The notes under the pieces: generated by a model
Seen by the model: only the letters and a program-made list of their open reading frames with translations
Database searches by the model: none
What the model was told of the DNA's origin: nothing
Position numbers and translations under genes: made by a program
From: M3007 sp964550795
GTDB lineage: Bacteria; Bacteroidota; Bacteroidia; Chitinophagales; Saprospiraceae
Direction: 5' to 3'
Assembly: GCA_964550795.1 (NCBI GenBank)
Contig: CAZKBH010000011.1
Span: 1 to 64,000 of the forward strand
Length of the DNA stretch: 64,000 nucleotides
Shown here: positions 17,094 to 25,279 of the stretch, piece by piece
Numbering within the stretch: position 1 is the first letter of the stretch
How the letters are laid out: each line of letters begins with the position of its first letter

Positions 17094-17912
17094 ATGTCTG
17101 ACTTAAAAAACATCATCGAAGCCGCATGGCTTGACCGCGCTTTGTTGCAGGGCTGGGAGACCAAAAAAGCCATTCGCGATACCATAGAAATGCTGGATTT
17201 GGGCAAAATCAGGGTGGCTGAACAAGACGGGGAAGGGACCTGGATTACCCACGAATGGATTAAAAAAGCGATTTCACTCTATTTCCCGATCCAGGAAATG
17301 CAGACCATTGAGGTGGGACCATTTGAGTACCACGACAAAATTCCGCTGAAATCTGGATTCGCCGAAAAAGGCGTTCGGGTGGTGCCACAGGCACTGGCGC
17401 GTTATGGTTCATTCATCGAAAAAGGCGCGATTTTGATGCCTTCTTATGTCAATATCGGGGCATGGGTCGGCAGCGGAACGATGGTGGACACCTGGGCGAC
17501 GGTCGGTTCTTGCGCTCAGATTGGTCGGAACGTCCACCTGGCAGGCGGCGTTGGCATTGGCGGCGTTTTGGAACCACCACAAGCCACCCCGACCATCATT
17601 GAAGATGAGTGTTTCATTGGCTCCCGCTGTATTGTAGTAGAGGGCGTGCACGTTGGCCGCGAAGCTGTTTTGGGCGCAAACGTGGTGCTGACGCAAAGCA
17701 CCCATATCATTGACGTAACTGGTTCAGAACCAAAGATATTTAAAGGAAAAGTGCCGCCACGCTCGGTCGTGATTCCGGGCACTTATACCAAACAATTTCC
17801 CGCAGGAGAATACCAGGTGGCTTGCGCGCTCATCATTGGAGAACGCAAAGAAAGCACCGATAAAAAGGTTTCCTTGAACGATGCCCTGCGCGAATACGCG
17901 GTGGCGGTGTAA
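17094..17912 (+). CDS. dapD: 2,3,4,5-tetrahydropyridine-2,6-dicarboxylate N-succinyltransferase
   Basis: DapD transfers succinyl from succinyl-CoA to tetrahydrodipicolinate in the succinylase branch of lysine/meso-diaminopimelate synthesis. Residues 1-100 form the helical N-terminal domain (MSDLKNIIEAAW). The left-handed beta helix follows, with hexapeptide repeats (SYVNIGAWVGSGTMVDTWA, GVGIGGVLEPPQATPTIIED, FIGSRCIVVEGVHVG). 272 residues is normal. The ATG at 17094 is used because upstream in-frame sequence is the translated repeat. dapB of the same pathway lies at 53211. Confidence 0.95.
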   Translation: MSDLKNIIEAAWLDRALLQGWETKKAIRDTIEMLDLGKIRVAEQDGEGTWITHEWIKKAISLYFPIQEMQTIEVGPFEYHDKIPLKSGFAEKGVRVVPQALARYGSFIEKGAILMPSYVNIGAWVGSGTMVDTWATVGSCAQIGRNVHLAGGVGIGGVLEPPQATPTIIEDECFIGSRCIVVEGVHVGREAVLGANVVLTQSTHIIDVTGSEPKIFKGKVPPRSVVIPGTYTKQFPAGEYQVACALIIGERKESTDKKVSLNDALREYAVAV

Positions 17913-17924
17913 GTCCCTCCACCC

Positions 17925-18665
17925 ATGAGTAAAACCATCGAGATCCGAACCACTCAAAACGTGACCATCGAGTACGAACTCGCCGGGCTGCGCGAGCGGG
18001 TGCTTGCCTGGTTGCTCGATACCGCCATTGTGGTGTTTGGGTACTACCTGTTGGTGGTGCTCATTATGCTGCTTTTTGGAGGGCTTGGTAATTGGTGGGG
18101 CGTGTTTTGGGGCCTCATGTCCTTCCTGGTTTATTTCCTCTACCATATCCTGTTTGAAATTCTGAGACGAGGGCAGAGCCCGGGAAAAATCGCCCTTGGC
18201 ATCAAAGTGGTGCGCCTGGATGGCAAAGATCCCGAATGGAGCGACGTAACGCTGCGGGCTTTGCTGCAATTAGTGGATTGGGTTTTTTCGCTGGGACTCA
18301 TCGGCGGACTGCTGATCAAAACCACCTCCAAAGCGCAGCGACTCGGTGACATGGCCGCCAATACCACGCTCATCAAATTAAACAGCGCCAACCAAACTTT
18401 CCGCCTGGTTGATATTCTCAATATTTCTTCGCTCCAAAACTACCAACCGGTCCACACCCAAGTGCGCAACCTCAGCGAACGCGACATGATTTTTGTCAAA
18501 ACGGTCCTTACGCGCCTCAACACCTATCCCAACTTGGCCCACGAGGAATTGGTAGAAGACCTGGTAACCAAACTAATGCCCCTGCTCGGGGTGGAAAAAC
18601 GACCCCCCAATCGGGTCGAGTTTTTGAAGACTTTGTTGAAGGATTATATTGTGCTGACGAGGTGA
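17925..18665 (+). CDS. RDD family membrane protein
   Basis: The N-terminal region has the RDD signature (LRERVLAWLLDTAIV, with Arg and Asp in helix 1), a second and third helix, and GQSPGKIALGIKVVRLDG. The last 85 residues form a soluble tail without known motifs (NEARLY helical, ends with RPPNRVEFLKTLLKDYIVL). RDD proteins are small membrane proteins of unclear role, some linked to sodium export. It starts 12 nt after dapD, likely in the same transcript. Confidence 0.85.
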   Translation: MSKTIEIRTTQNVTIEYELAGLRERVLAWLLDTAIVVFGYYLLVVLIMLLFGGLGNWWGVFWGLMSFLVYFLYHILFEILRRGQSPGKIALGIKVVRLDGKDPEWSDVTLRALLQLVDWVFSLGLIGGLLIKTTSKAQRLGDMAANTTLIKLNSANQTFRLVDILNISSLQNYQPVHTQVRNLSERDMIFVKTVLTRLNTYPNLAHEELVEDLVTKLMPLLGVEKRPPNRVEFLKTLLKDYIVLTR

Positions 18666-18666
18666 G

Positions 18667-18690
18667 ATTGTTGAGGTTACCTCTCAACAA
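18667..18690. terminator. weak hairpin between convergent genes
   Basis: TTGTTGAGG and CCTCTCAACAA pair with one bulge around a TTA loop. It overlaps the 3' end of the metallopeptidase gene on the minus strand. No long T run. Confidence 0.35.
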
Positions 18691-19442
18691 CCCCCAAAAT
18701 CACATTTCGCCCGATGCACCTTGAGCCACCGCTCGGCATCCTGGTAGTTGGGCATGTGTTGTTCCACCAGCGCCCAAAAACGATCAGAATGATTCATCTC
18801 AATCAAATGTGCCAATTCATGCAAAATCACATAGTCCTGCACTTCCTGTGGGGCAAAAAGTAGTCGGGTAGAGAGGTTTACATTGCCCGCATGGGAGCAA
18901 CTGCCCCAGTTGGAATGGTTGTATTTTAGGTTTATGCTGCGAATGGGCTGGCGAAAAGTCCGCGCATTGATCTCTTGCACGCGCCGATTGATTTCAGCCT
19001 GAAAATCCTTCGCCACAATCCGCGACAGCAAGGTTTTGACGGTTTTGGTGCGCTGCCAGGAGTTTAGTTGCGCATTTAGCTCCAAATGAATGGCATCGCC
19101 CTTAAGTTTTGCTGAACTGGTGGCTCGTTCTTTGAGTCCTACAAAGAGCGTGTAACGCCGTTCGCCCACCTGCAATTGGTCGCCATCCTGGAACTCCTTG
19201 CCCAAATAAGCCTCGCGGTAACTGGGATGTTTTTCAAACTGTAGCACCACCCATTCCTGCACAATATGCAGGTACTCGCGGATCAAACTTTCGCTCGCAG
19301 TGACCGGCAAACGCAGCGAAATGCGCCGCGCCGACAAACTATAAGCGTGTCCACTGGCCAAATCCAGCGCCACCCGAACCGGTAGCGCTACCCCTTCGAT
19401 GTGAATCAGCCCTTTTAAGATTCTTTTTTTCGGAAAAAACAT
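18684..19442 (-). CDS. YgjP-type zinc metallopeptidase (DUF45, M48-like)
   Basis: 252 residues. The C-terminal half holds the conserved NWGSCS motif, then VILHELAHLIEMNHSDRFW with the HELAH zinc site and downstream NHSxxFW, matching the YgjP/DUF45 family of predicted metal-dependent hydrolases. The N-terminal region is beta-rich. Neighbours do not reveal a substrate. A CAGACTTTCCAAG palindrome (19474-19506) lies just upstream of the start, between this gene and serC on the same strand. Confidence 0.9.
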   Translation of the reverse strand: MFFPKKRILKGLIHIEGVALPVRVALDLASGHAYSLSARRISLRLPVTASESLIREYLHIVQEWVVLQFEKHPSYREAYLGKEFQDGDQLQVGERRYTLFVGLKERATSSAKLKGDAIHLELNAQLNSWQRTKTVKTLLSRIVAKDFQAEINRRVQEINARTFRQPIRSINLKYNHSNWGSCSHAGNVNLSTRLLFAPQEVQDYVILHELAHLIEMNHSDRFWALVEQHMPNYQDAERWLKVHRAKCDFGGC

Positions 19443-19473
19443 GTGGTAACCCTTTCGTCCGGATAATCGTACT

Positions 19474-19506
19474 CAGACTTTCCAAGTTTTTAAACTTGGA
19501 AAGTCT
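19474..19506. repeat. palindrome CAGACTTTCCAAG, copy 2
   Basis: Same palindrome as 6785-6819 with a slightly shorter centre. It separates serC from the YgjP-type gene. Confidence 0.85.
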
Positions 19507-19517
19507 ACCTCCGTGCA

Positions 19518-20594
19518 CTAAGCCTTTTGCGCTGCAAAATCACGCATCAACTGCACCAGCGCCTGCACACTTTTTTGTGGCAATGCATTGTAGGTGCTCG
19601 CGCGGAAACCGCCCACGGAGCGGTGTCCTTTTAAACCAACCATGCCGTTGGCCTCACACAATTGACCAAATTCTTTCTCCAAGGCCGCGTATTTTTCGTT
19701 CATCACAAAACAGATGTTCATGTACGAACGGTCTTCTTCCGCCACGGTGCCCCGGAAAAGTGGGTTGCGGTCAATTTCATCATAAAGCAGCAAGGCTTTT
19801 GCTTTGTTTTTGCGCTGCATGGCCTTCAATCCGCCGCTTTTTTTGATCCAGCGCAGGGTCAACATGCTCACGTAAATCGGGAAAACCGGCGGGGTATTGT
19901 ACATCGAATCTTCCTTCACAAACGTACGGTAATCCAACATAGCGGGCAAATGCCGTTTCACCGTTCCGAGCAAGTCGTCGCGGACAATGACGACTGTGGT
20001 ACCTGCCGGGCCGAGATTTTTTTGCGCCCCGGCGTAGATCAACCCGAACTGTTCGGCTTTGAACGGACGGCTCAGAAAATCCGACGACATATCACAAACA
20101 ATCGGCACGGGGGATTTGGGGAATTTACGCATTTGCGTGCCGTAAATCGTGTTATTGCTGGTCAAATGCAGGTATTTGGCCGCTTTGGGGATTTTAAAAT
20201 CCTTGGGAATAAACGTGTACTGCTGGTCTTTTGAAGACGCTATCACCTCCACCTGACCAAACGCTTTGGCTTCTTTGATCGCTTTATCGGCCCAAACGCC
20301 CGTATTTACGTACAAAGCCGTCTCCTCTTCATTCAACAAGTTCATAGGAGCCATAAAGAACTGCGTGCTCGCGCCGCCGGTTAGCCATAATACATGGTAA
20401 TTTTCCGGAAGCCCGATGATTTCGCGCATAAGCGCATTGGCCTCTTCCAGGATGGCCGTGAATTCAGGACCACGGTGCGAAAGCTCGAGCAGGCTGAGGC
20501 CCATACCTTGATAATTGACCGCAGCTTTACCTGCTTCTTTTAATACGGAAGCGGGCAGTACCGCTGGCCCGGCAGAGAAATTGTGTTTTTTCAT
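19518..20594 (-). CDS. serC: phosphoserine transaminase
   Basis: SerC converts 3-phosphohydroxypyruvate and glutamate to phosphoserine in serine synthesis and acts also in pyridoxal phosphate synthesis. The N-terminus KKHNFSAGPAVLP, the GGASTQFFMAP motif, the PLP Lys in YAGAQKNLGPAG, and the C-terminal GHRSVGGFRASTYNAL are diagnostic. 358 residues, full length. The hemB stop lies upstream on the same strand, with a repeat-filled gap between. Confidence 0.96.
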   Translation of the reverse strand: MKKHNFSAGPAVLPASVLKEAGKAAVNYQGMGLSLLELSHRGPEFTAILEEANALMREIIGLPENYHVLWLTGGASTQFFMAPMNLLNEEETALYVNTGVWADKAIKEAKAFGQVEVIASSKDQQYTFIPKDFKIPKAAKYLHLTSNNTIYGTQMRKFPKSPVPIVCDMSSDFLSRPFKAEQFGLIYAGAQKNLGPAGTTVVIVRDDLLGTVKRHLPAMLDYRTFVKEDSMYNTPPVFPIYVSMLTLRWIKKSGGLKAMQRKNKAKALLLYDEIDRNPLFRGTVAEEDRSYMNICFVMNEKYAALEKEFGQLCEANGMVGLKGHRSVGGFRASTYNALPQKSVQALVQLMRDFAAQKA

Positions 20595-20668
20595 GGGAAT
20601 CGTAGTATTTTGGAATGTGGTTTTAGCGTTAAAAAATTCGGTGCAAAACTACGGTAAATAGGAGGTGT

Positions 20669-20740
20669 TGTCTGAACTATGATTCGTGTGATTTTCTTTA
20701 GTCTGAACTATGATTCTTGTGATTTATGTGATTTGTGTGA
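20669..20740. repeat. GATTTNTGT repeat abutting the hemB stop
   Basis: A 25-bp block (GTCTGAACTATGATTC then KTGTGATTT) is present twice (20669-20693 and 20700-20724), followed by 9-bp units GATTTATGT and GATTTGTGT that reach the hemB stop codon at 20741. A possible minus-strand -7 box (complement of TAGTTTTG) lies at 20644-20651, upstream of serC. Confidence 0.6.
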
Positions 20741-21709
20741 TTACTTAAATCGCATGGCCCATTCTTTGGCAAAATAGGTCAGAATCACGTCGGCACCGGC
20801 GCGGCGGATGCTGAGGAGGGTTTCTGGCATCGCGCGTTCAAAATCCAGCCAACCATTGTTGCAGGCCGCGCGGAGCATGGCACATTCACCGCTGACATGG
20901 TAGGCCGCAACGGGCAAATGGGTGTTTTCCTTGAGTAAATGAACCACATCCAGGTAGTGCAAGGCGGGTTTCACCATCAGCATGTCGGCCCCTTCTGCGG
21001 TGTCGAGCGCGGCTTCGATGAGGGCCTCGCGCTTGTTGGCAGGGTTCATTTGATAACTTTTTTTATCGCCACTTTTGGGCGCAGAATCAAGCGCATCGCG
21101 GAACGGGCCGTACATCGCGCTGGCATATTTAGCCGTGTAAGCCAGGATTCCCGTTTTGGTAAACCCTTCATGGTCAAGTGCTTGCCGAATAAATCCCACA
21201 CGACCGTCCATCATATCGGAAGGCCCGAGCATATCAAAACCCGCTTCGGCTTGTGCCACCGCCATTCGGGCCAAAATGGGTAGCGTGTCGTCGTTTACGA
21301 TCTCACCCTCACGAACCAAACCATCGTGACCATCGCTGGAATAGGGATCCATGGCCACGTCGCTGATGAGGCAGCACTCCGGGAAATGTTTTTTGATGTC
21401 GCGGGCAACTTTCAGGTAAAAATTGTCTGGCGACCAGCTATGCGTCGCGGTAGTGTCTTTCAGGTGTTCGGCAATGGCGGGGAACAGGACAAAATTGGTC
21501 AGCCCCAGCTGCATACAGGACTCGATTTCGCGCAGTAAATTTTCCGGAGAAAAGCGAAAAATACCCGGCAATGAATGAATTTCACTGCGAATGCCCGTTC
21601 CATCCAGCACAAAAAGTGGAAAAACGAGGTGTTCAGTGGTTAAATGAGTTTCATTGGCCATGCCACGAATGGCGGCAGATTGGCGGTTGCGGCGTGGGCG
21701 ACGGAGCAT
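20741..21709 (-). CDS. hemB: delta-aminolevulinic acid dehydratase (porphobilinogen synthase)
   Basis: HemB condenses two 5-aminolevulinate molecules to porphobilinogen for heme. The N-terminus RPRRNRQSAAIRGMANETHL, the metal-site region, the active-site lysines in AKYASAMYGPFRDAL and MLMVKPALHYLDVV, and PVAAYHVSGE are conserved. 322 residues. The start at 21709 matches the family N-terminus. The 15-bp tandem array begins 2 nt upstream of the ATG, so the translation initiation region is entirely repeat sequence. Confidence 0.96.
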   Translation of the reverse strand: MLRRPRRNRQSAAIRGMANETHLTTEHLVFPLFVLDGTGIRSEIHSLPGIFRFSPENLLREIESCMQLGLTNFVLFPAIAEHLKDTTATHSWSPDNFYLKVARDIKKHFPECCLISDVAMDPYSSDGHDGLVREGEIVNDDTLPILARMAVAQAEAGFDMLGPSDMMDGRVGFIRQALDHEGFTKTGILAYTAKYASAMYGPFRDALDSAPKSGDKKSYQMNPANKREALIEAALDTAEGADMLMVKPALHYLDVVHLLKENTHLPVAAYHVSGECAMLRAACNNGWLDFERAMPETLLSIRRAGADVILTYFAKEWAMRFK

Positions 21710-21710
21710 G

Positions 21711-21840
21711 GGTGGAGATTGGTGGAGTGGTGATTGGTGGAGTGGTGATTGGTGGAGTGGTGATTGGTATATTGGTGATTGGTATATTGGTGATTGGTAT
21801 ATTGGTGATTGGTATATTGGTGAGTGGCGGAGTGGTGATT
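21711..21840. repeat. 15-bp tandem array at the hemB start
   Basis: Two sub-types of a 15-bp unit, GGTGGAGTGGTGATT and GGTATATTGGTGATT (three and four copies plus degenerate ends). The same family occurs inside a coding gene at 62721-62798. Directly beyond it, TTTTTACCCGCC followed by a GC-rich segment resembles the 35-bp module found in the 9-bp arrays. Confidence 0.9.
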
Positions 21841-21920
21841 TTTACCCGCCATAGCCTTGGCCAGGGAGGGTGCGCAAAAGTATGAGGAGGCTTGGGCTTG
21901 GTGTGTCATATTATTATAAC

Positions 21921-22010
21921 ACACACAGATGACACGGATGCAAGCAGCACTTAATCTGTGCTGCTTGCATCTGCGTCATCTGTGTGCCTTTGAGAATGTC
22001 CAGTAGTGTG
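21921..22010. repeat. long hairpin with a MITE-type terminus
   Basis: 30-bp arms (ACACACAGATGACACGGATG, then CAAGCAGCAC; 27 of 30 pair with 21958-21987) around a 7-nt loop, followed by AATGTCCAGTAGTGTG, the terminus of the MITE-like element at 4931-5020. It lies just downstream of the fatty-acid hydroxylase stop. Confidence 0.7.
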
Positions 22011-22012
22011 AA

Positions 22013-22489
22013 TCAGCGCACAATTTTCTGCGTTCTGAAAATCTTATCCCACAGAGTGACAAAAGCACTGTAATTGCTTCTAGGATTCCGGTGATGTTCC
22101 AAATGATAGCTGCCCCAGGCAAAATAATGAGTTATATAGCCCTTGATTTTTGGATTGTGATCCAATAGTCGCTCACTTAAAAAGACTTCATGCAAATAAT
22201 GAAATACGAGCAGCACCAAACCTTGTGAAGGATATAAAAATGTCAATAGGATTAATGGAAGTGTAATGGTTAACAGCACGTCAACTGTGACTCTTATATC
22301 TCCAAAGTAAAAAAACAAATAGCCAATGCTAAACTTCTCTCCGCCTTTAAAATAATTCACTTCGTGGTGGGCAGTATGCAGTTTATACAAAATATTGTAC
22401 TTGCTTTTTATATGGGCGAGCCTATGCAGCCAGTAGGTGAGGAATGTCCAGGCAAAAAATACGATTATTAATTCTATAAACCACCTCAT
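22013..22489 (-). CDS. fatty acid hydroxylase / sterol desaturase superfamily protein
   Basis: A 158-residue integral membrane di-iron enzyme. All histidine boxes are visible: HRLAH (about residue 22), HTAHH (about 38), HYLHE (about 97) and HLEHH near the C-terminus, with hydrophobic helices between. Beta-carotene hydroxylases and fatty acid hydroxylases share this layout; the short length fits the smaller bacterial members. The substrate cannot be deduced. It follows the P-loop kinase gene on the same strand with a 21-bp gap. Confidence 0.88.
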   Translation of the reverse strand: MRWFIELIIVFFAWTFLTYWLHRLAHIKSKYNILYKLHTAHHEVNYFKGGEKFSIGYLFFYFGDIRVTVDVLLTITLPLILLTFLYPSQGLVLLVFHYLHEVFLSERLLDHNPKIKGYITHYFAWGSYHLEHHRNPRSNYSAFVTLWDKIFRTQKIVR

Positions 22490-22510
22490 GATTGTATACG
22501 ATGATTCGAG

Positions 22511-23047
22511 TTATAGTTGTTCCAAAACCTTTTCCAACATTTCCGCAGGAGGCATAACGGTTTCCAAACGAAGTACCGGACAGGTCAACTGCTCCAACCA
22601 CTCCAGTTCCTTTGCACGGCTGCGGATATTGCCAGATTCCTCGTCGTAAGCGGCCGCCCAGGTGCAAAATTTCTCAAAAACGCTGTGCAAATCCCCGCCT
22701 GGAGCCAGCCGCTCCGCCCCATAACGGGCCAGTTCCCTTTCCCGAATCCGCGCCAAACGAACCTCTACCGGTGCCCAACAATACACCACCCGATCAAAAC
22801 CTGGAATAAACACATCGCCCCAGCCGCAAAGCGCGCCGGATAGCACCCAGCCCGGATGCGCCTCAAAATCCTTCATCATCAACTGCCGCCGGTGATCGGG
22901 GTTGCGCCGCCGACGATAAGGAAGGACGTCATCGGTGAACCAATGGTAGTCGTCGGTATCAAAATGCGTCAACCCGAGCTGCTGAGCGAGCATACGACCC
23001 AGTGTGGTGACGCCAGCACCGGGCGCGCCGAGGATGTGTATGTTCAT
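22511..23047 (-). CDS. P-loop NTPase, adenylate-kinase-like, with variant Walker A
   Basis: 178 residues. The Walker A region reads GAPGAGVTTLGRML, with Val where Lys is normal; a family of small nucleotide-kinase-like proteins shows this GxTTLG variant. It is followed by THFDTDDYHWF, the WVLSGALCGWGD motif and LRRE/RELARYGAERL, similar to uncharacterised AAA_18-type proteins. The function and substrate are unknown. Start MNIHILGAPG is unambiguous because the P-loop follows at once. Confidence 0.8.
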   Translation of the reverse strand: MNIHILGAPGAGVTTLGRMLAQQLGLTHFDTDDYHWFTDDVLPYRRRRNPDHRRQLMMKDFEAHPGWVLSGALCGWGDVFIPGFDRVVYCWAPVEVRLARIRERELARYGAERLAPGGDLHSVFEKFCTWAAAYDEESGNIRSRAKELEWLEQLTCPVLRLETVMPPAEMLEKVLEQL

Positions 23048-23070
23048 GTTGGATTCGATGAACGAATGCT

Positions 23071-24381
23071 TTAGTCTTCCTCCTCCAGAATTCCCTCCAG
23101 CACCCGTACCTGTAATTGCATCAGGATGTTCTGTCTGCGTTCGAGCACCACAATTTCGTAGGGAGAAATTTGAAAGGCCTCGTTGCTCGTTGGAATGCGT
23201 CCAAAACGGTTGAGGATCAAGCCATTAAGGGTATTGTATTGTTTGTTTTCAGGAAATGGAACGGGTAAAAAATTGTTTACATCGTGCAACGGAGAGATGC
23301 CGGAAACGTTGAAAGAGCCATCCTCGTTTTTGGTCACCGGAGAAACTTCATCATCATGTTCGTCCTGGATTTCGCCTACTAATTCTTCTAAAATATCTTC
23401 CATGGCGATGAGTCCTTCGGTACCGCCATATTCATCAATGACCATTCCGACGTGTATTTTTTTGCTTTGAAAATCCTTCAAAACCCGGTTGAGTTTGGCC
23501 GAATTGTACACGTAATGCACGGGGCGCATGATGTCTTTCAGGTTCCAGTCGTTCCCCTTGGTGTTGGCTTTGAAAATGTCTTTGGCAAACACGATACCCA
23601 TTAGGTTGTCAATATCATCTTCATATACCGGTATGCGCGAGTAGCCGTTTTCAAGCACCGCATGGAGGATTTCCTCCCGGGGGGTTTCAATTTCGAGGGC
23701 AAAAATATTTTTCCGGGGCACCATCACCTGCTGCGCCGTTAGTTCCGAAAAATCAAAGGCGTTTTGGATGATTTGAAAATTATCCTCTTTAATGGCCCCG
23801 CTCGCCTGGCTTTGGCGCATCAGCAGGCGCAATTCATCCGAACTGTGCGCCTCATGCTCATCTGCAGGTTGAATTCCGACGAGTTTCAAAATCCAGTTGG
23901 CAAACCCGTTGAGCACCCAAATAAATGGGCGGAACATCACAAAAAACGCCCGCATAGGCACGGAAACAAACAAAGTGGTTTCCTCTGGCTTGCGAATCGC
24001 GATGGATTTAGGTGCCAATTCGCCAAAAACGATGTGCATGACCGTAATCAAGGCAAACGCTACTGGTAAGGCAATTTGGTGCGCCAGCTCGTCGGGCACA
24101 TTCATGCCCATCACATGAAAAAGCGAAATCAAAATTTTGGACACCACTGGCTCACCGATCCAACCCAAACCAAGACTGGCGAGTGTGATGCCGAGTTGAG
24201 TAGCGGAAAGGTAAGAATCCAAGTTATTGAGCATGTTTTGTGCCATGCCCGCCATCCGGTTGCCCGTTTTGGCCCGAAGTTCAATCTGTGAATAGCGCAC
24301 CTTAACGATGGCAAATTCGGCGGCTACAAAAAAACCGTTTAGGAAAACTAAAAAAAAGGTAAGAGCTATGTCAAACGCCAT
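23071..24381 (-). CDS. CNNM/CorC (HlyC) family transporter-associated protein
   Basis: 436 residues with the order DUF21 membrane domain (three to four helices, residues 1-190), two CBS domains (VPRKNIFALEIE..., IPVYEDDIDNLMGIVFAKDI) and a C-terminal CorC_HlyC domain (DGSFNVSGISPLHDVNNFL). Members are linked to magnesium or cobalt efflux and were earlier called hemolysins. The EYGGTEGLIAMEDILEELVG motif in CBS2 is conserved. Single gene, no clear operon partner. Confidence 0.93.
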   Translation of the reverse strand: MAFDIALTFFLVFLNGFFVAAEFAIVKVRYSQIELRAKTGNRMAGMAQNMLNNLDSYLSATQLGITLASLGLGWIGEPVVSKILISLFHVMGMNVPDELAHQIALPVAFALITVMHIVFGELAPKSIAIRKPEETTLFVSVPMRAFFVMFRPFIWVLNGFANWILKLVGIQPADEHEAHSSDELRLLMRQSQASGAIKEDNFQIIQNAFDFSELTAQQVMVPRKNIFALEIETPREEILHAVLENGYSRIPVYEDDIDNLMGIVFAKDIFKANTKGNDWNLKDIMRPVHYVYNSAKLNRVLKDFQSKKIHVGMVIDEYGGTEGLIAMEDILEELVGEIQDEHDDEVSPVTKNEDGSFNVSGISPLHDVNNFLPVPFPENKQYNTLNGLILNRFGRIPTSNEAFQISPYEIVVLERRQNILMQLQVRVLEGILEEED

Positions 24382-24481
24382 TAGGGAGGGTTTTGATTCG
24401 AAATCAAGTGCAAAAGACCGAAAAATATGCGAAAAGTCGGGTAACGTTTTTCACACACACCAGCCCAAACACCGGGGCAAA

Positions 24482-24579
24482 AAAAACCGAGGATGCCTCG
24501 AGGGGGATAGTATGGTCCTTGGACCGTCGGGGAAAACCCGATCTATACTACCGCTTGCGAGACATCCCCGGCGGTTTTA
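24482..24579. repeat. nested imperfect palindrome (GTATGG type), copy 1
   Basis: Left AAACCGAGGATGCCTCG and right CGAGACATCCCCGGCGGTTT pair, enclosing ATAGTATGGTCCTTGGACCG. The core resembles GGTAGTATGGCCTTCAGGCC in the element at 34158-34267. Confidence 0.55.
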
Positions 24580-24607
24580 CACTTGGGGTAAGGCCCCCAA
24601 TTGTAGT

Positions 24608-25153
24608 TTACTTTCCGTGATAAGCCGTGTTGTGCACCAAGGTTTTGCTACAAGTAGCACAAGGCGTTGCAGAACCTGCACCACCGGAACAGCCACTTGG
24701 GCAGGTGTAATGCCATACCCCAGCTGCATTCTGCGGAGGTTCTGACTTCCCAGCGTTCGGCATGGTGATGGGTGGTGGATTCACGCCCTCCGCTGGATTA
24801 GCAGAAATGGTTGGCGATGACGAGGTAGTCGTTGTGGTCGCCGTTGGGGTGCCGTGATAGGCCTGGCTGTGTGTGAGCGTAGTGCCACACTGGGTACATG
24901 CTACAGCCGAACCAGCGCCGCCCGTGCAACCCTTTGGACATGTGTAGTGCCAAAGCCCTGCCGCATTTTGGGCGGGTTCTGCCATGGGAGCACCCGCTCC
25001 CGGAGCAGCTGCATCTCCGGGAAAAGCTCCGGCTGGTTGAGCATTTTCTTCGCCAGCAAGTTTGTTGGCATCACTGCTGCCATCATTTTGGCAGGAAGAA
25101 ATCAAAGCGGCCGCAAAAATGGCCGAAATAGCAAGAATGAACTGAAATTTCAT
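24608..25153 (-). CDS. lipoprotein with two Cys-rich WHYTCP domains
   Basis: Lipoprotein signal MKFQFILAISAIFAAALISS with Cys in ALISSC. The mature 160 residues hold two near-identical domains (about 75-110 and 145-180), each with the pattern WHYTCPxGCxGGAGSA, CxxC, LxHxxAYHG; a Ser/Thr/Pro-rich linker (TATTTTTSSS) joins them. Each has four Cys and two or more His suitable for binding one metal ion, like a zinc ribbon or knuckle. No named family is recalled with confidence. The start at 25153 is chosen because it begins the signal peptide. Confidence 0.75.
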   Translation of the reverse strand: MKFQFILAISAIFAAALISSCQNDGSSDANKLAGEENAQPAGAFPGDAAAPGAGAPMAEPAQNAAGLWHYTCPKGCTGGAGSAVACTQCGTTLTHSQAYHGTPTATTTTTSSSPTISANPAEGVNPPPITMPNAGKSEPPQNAAGVWHYTCPSGCSGGAGSATPCATCSKTLVHNTAYHGK

Positions 25154-25178
25154 GTTTAAAATTATTTTGAAAACCGCG

Positions 25179-25186
25179 CAAAAGTA
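25179..25186 (-). promoter_or_regulatory. -7 box upstream of the Cys-rich lipoprotein
   Basis: Minus strand reads TACTTTTG, a full match to TAnnTTTG, 25 bp before the lipoprotein start. The upstream element is weak (ATTG at 16 bp rather than 20). Confidence 0.4.
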
Positions 25187-25247
25187 CGCTTTTTTAAGCA
25201 AACAATCAGGGTTATTCTCGTTATGCTTTGACATACTGGGTTCACAC

Positions 25248-25276
25248 GTTTGCTAAACTTCAAAAGTTTAGTAAAC
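25248..25276 (-). terminator. hairpin downstream of the TonB receptor
   Basis: GTTTGCTAAACTT and AAGTTTAGTAAAC pair around a CAA loop, 3 bp after the receptor stop codon on the minus strand. Confidence 0.55.
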
Positions 25277-25279
25277 GCA

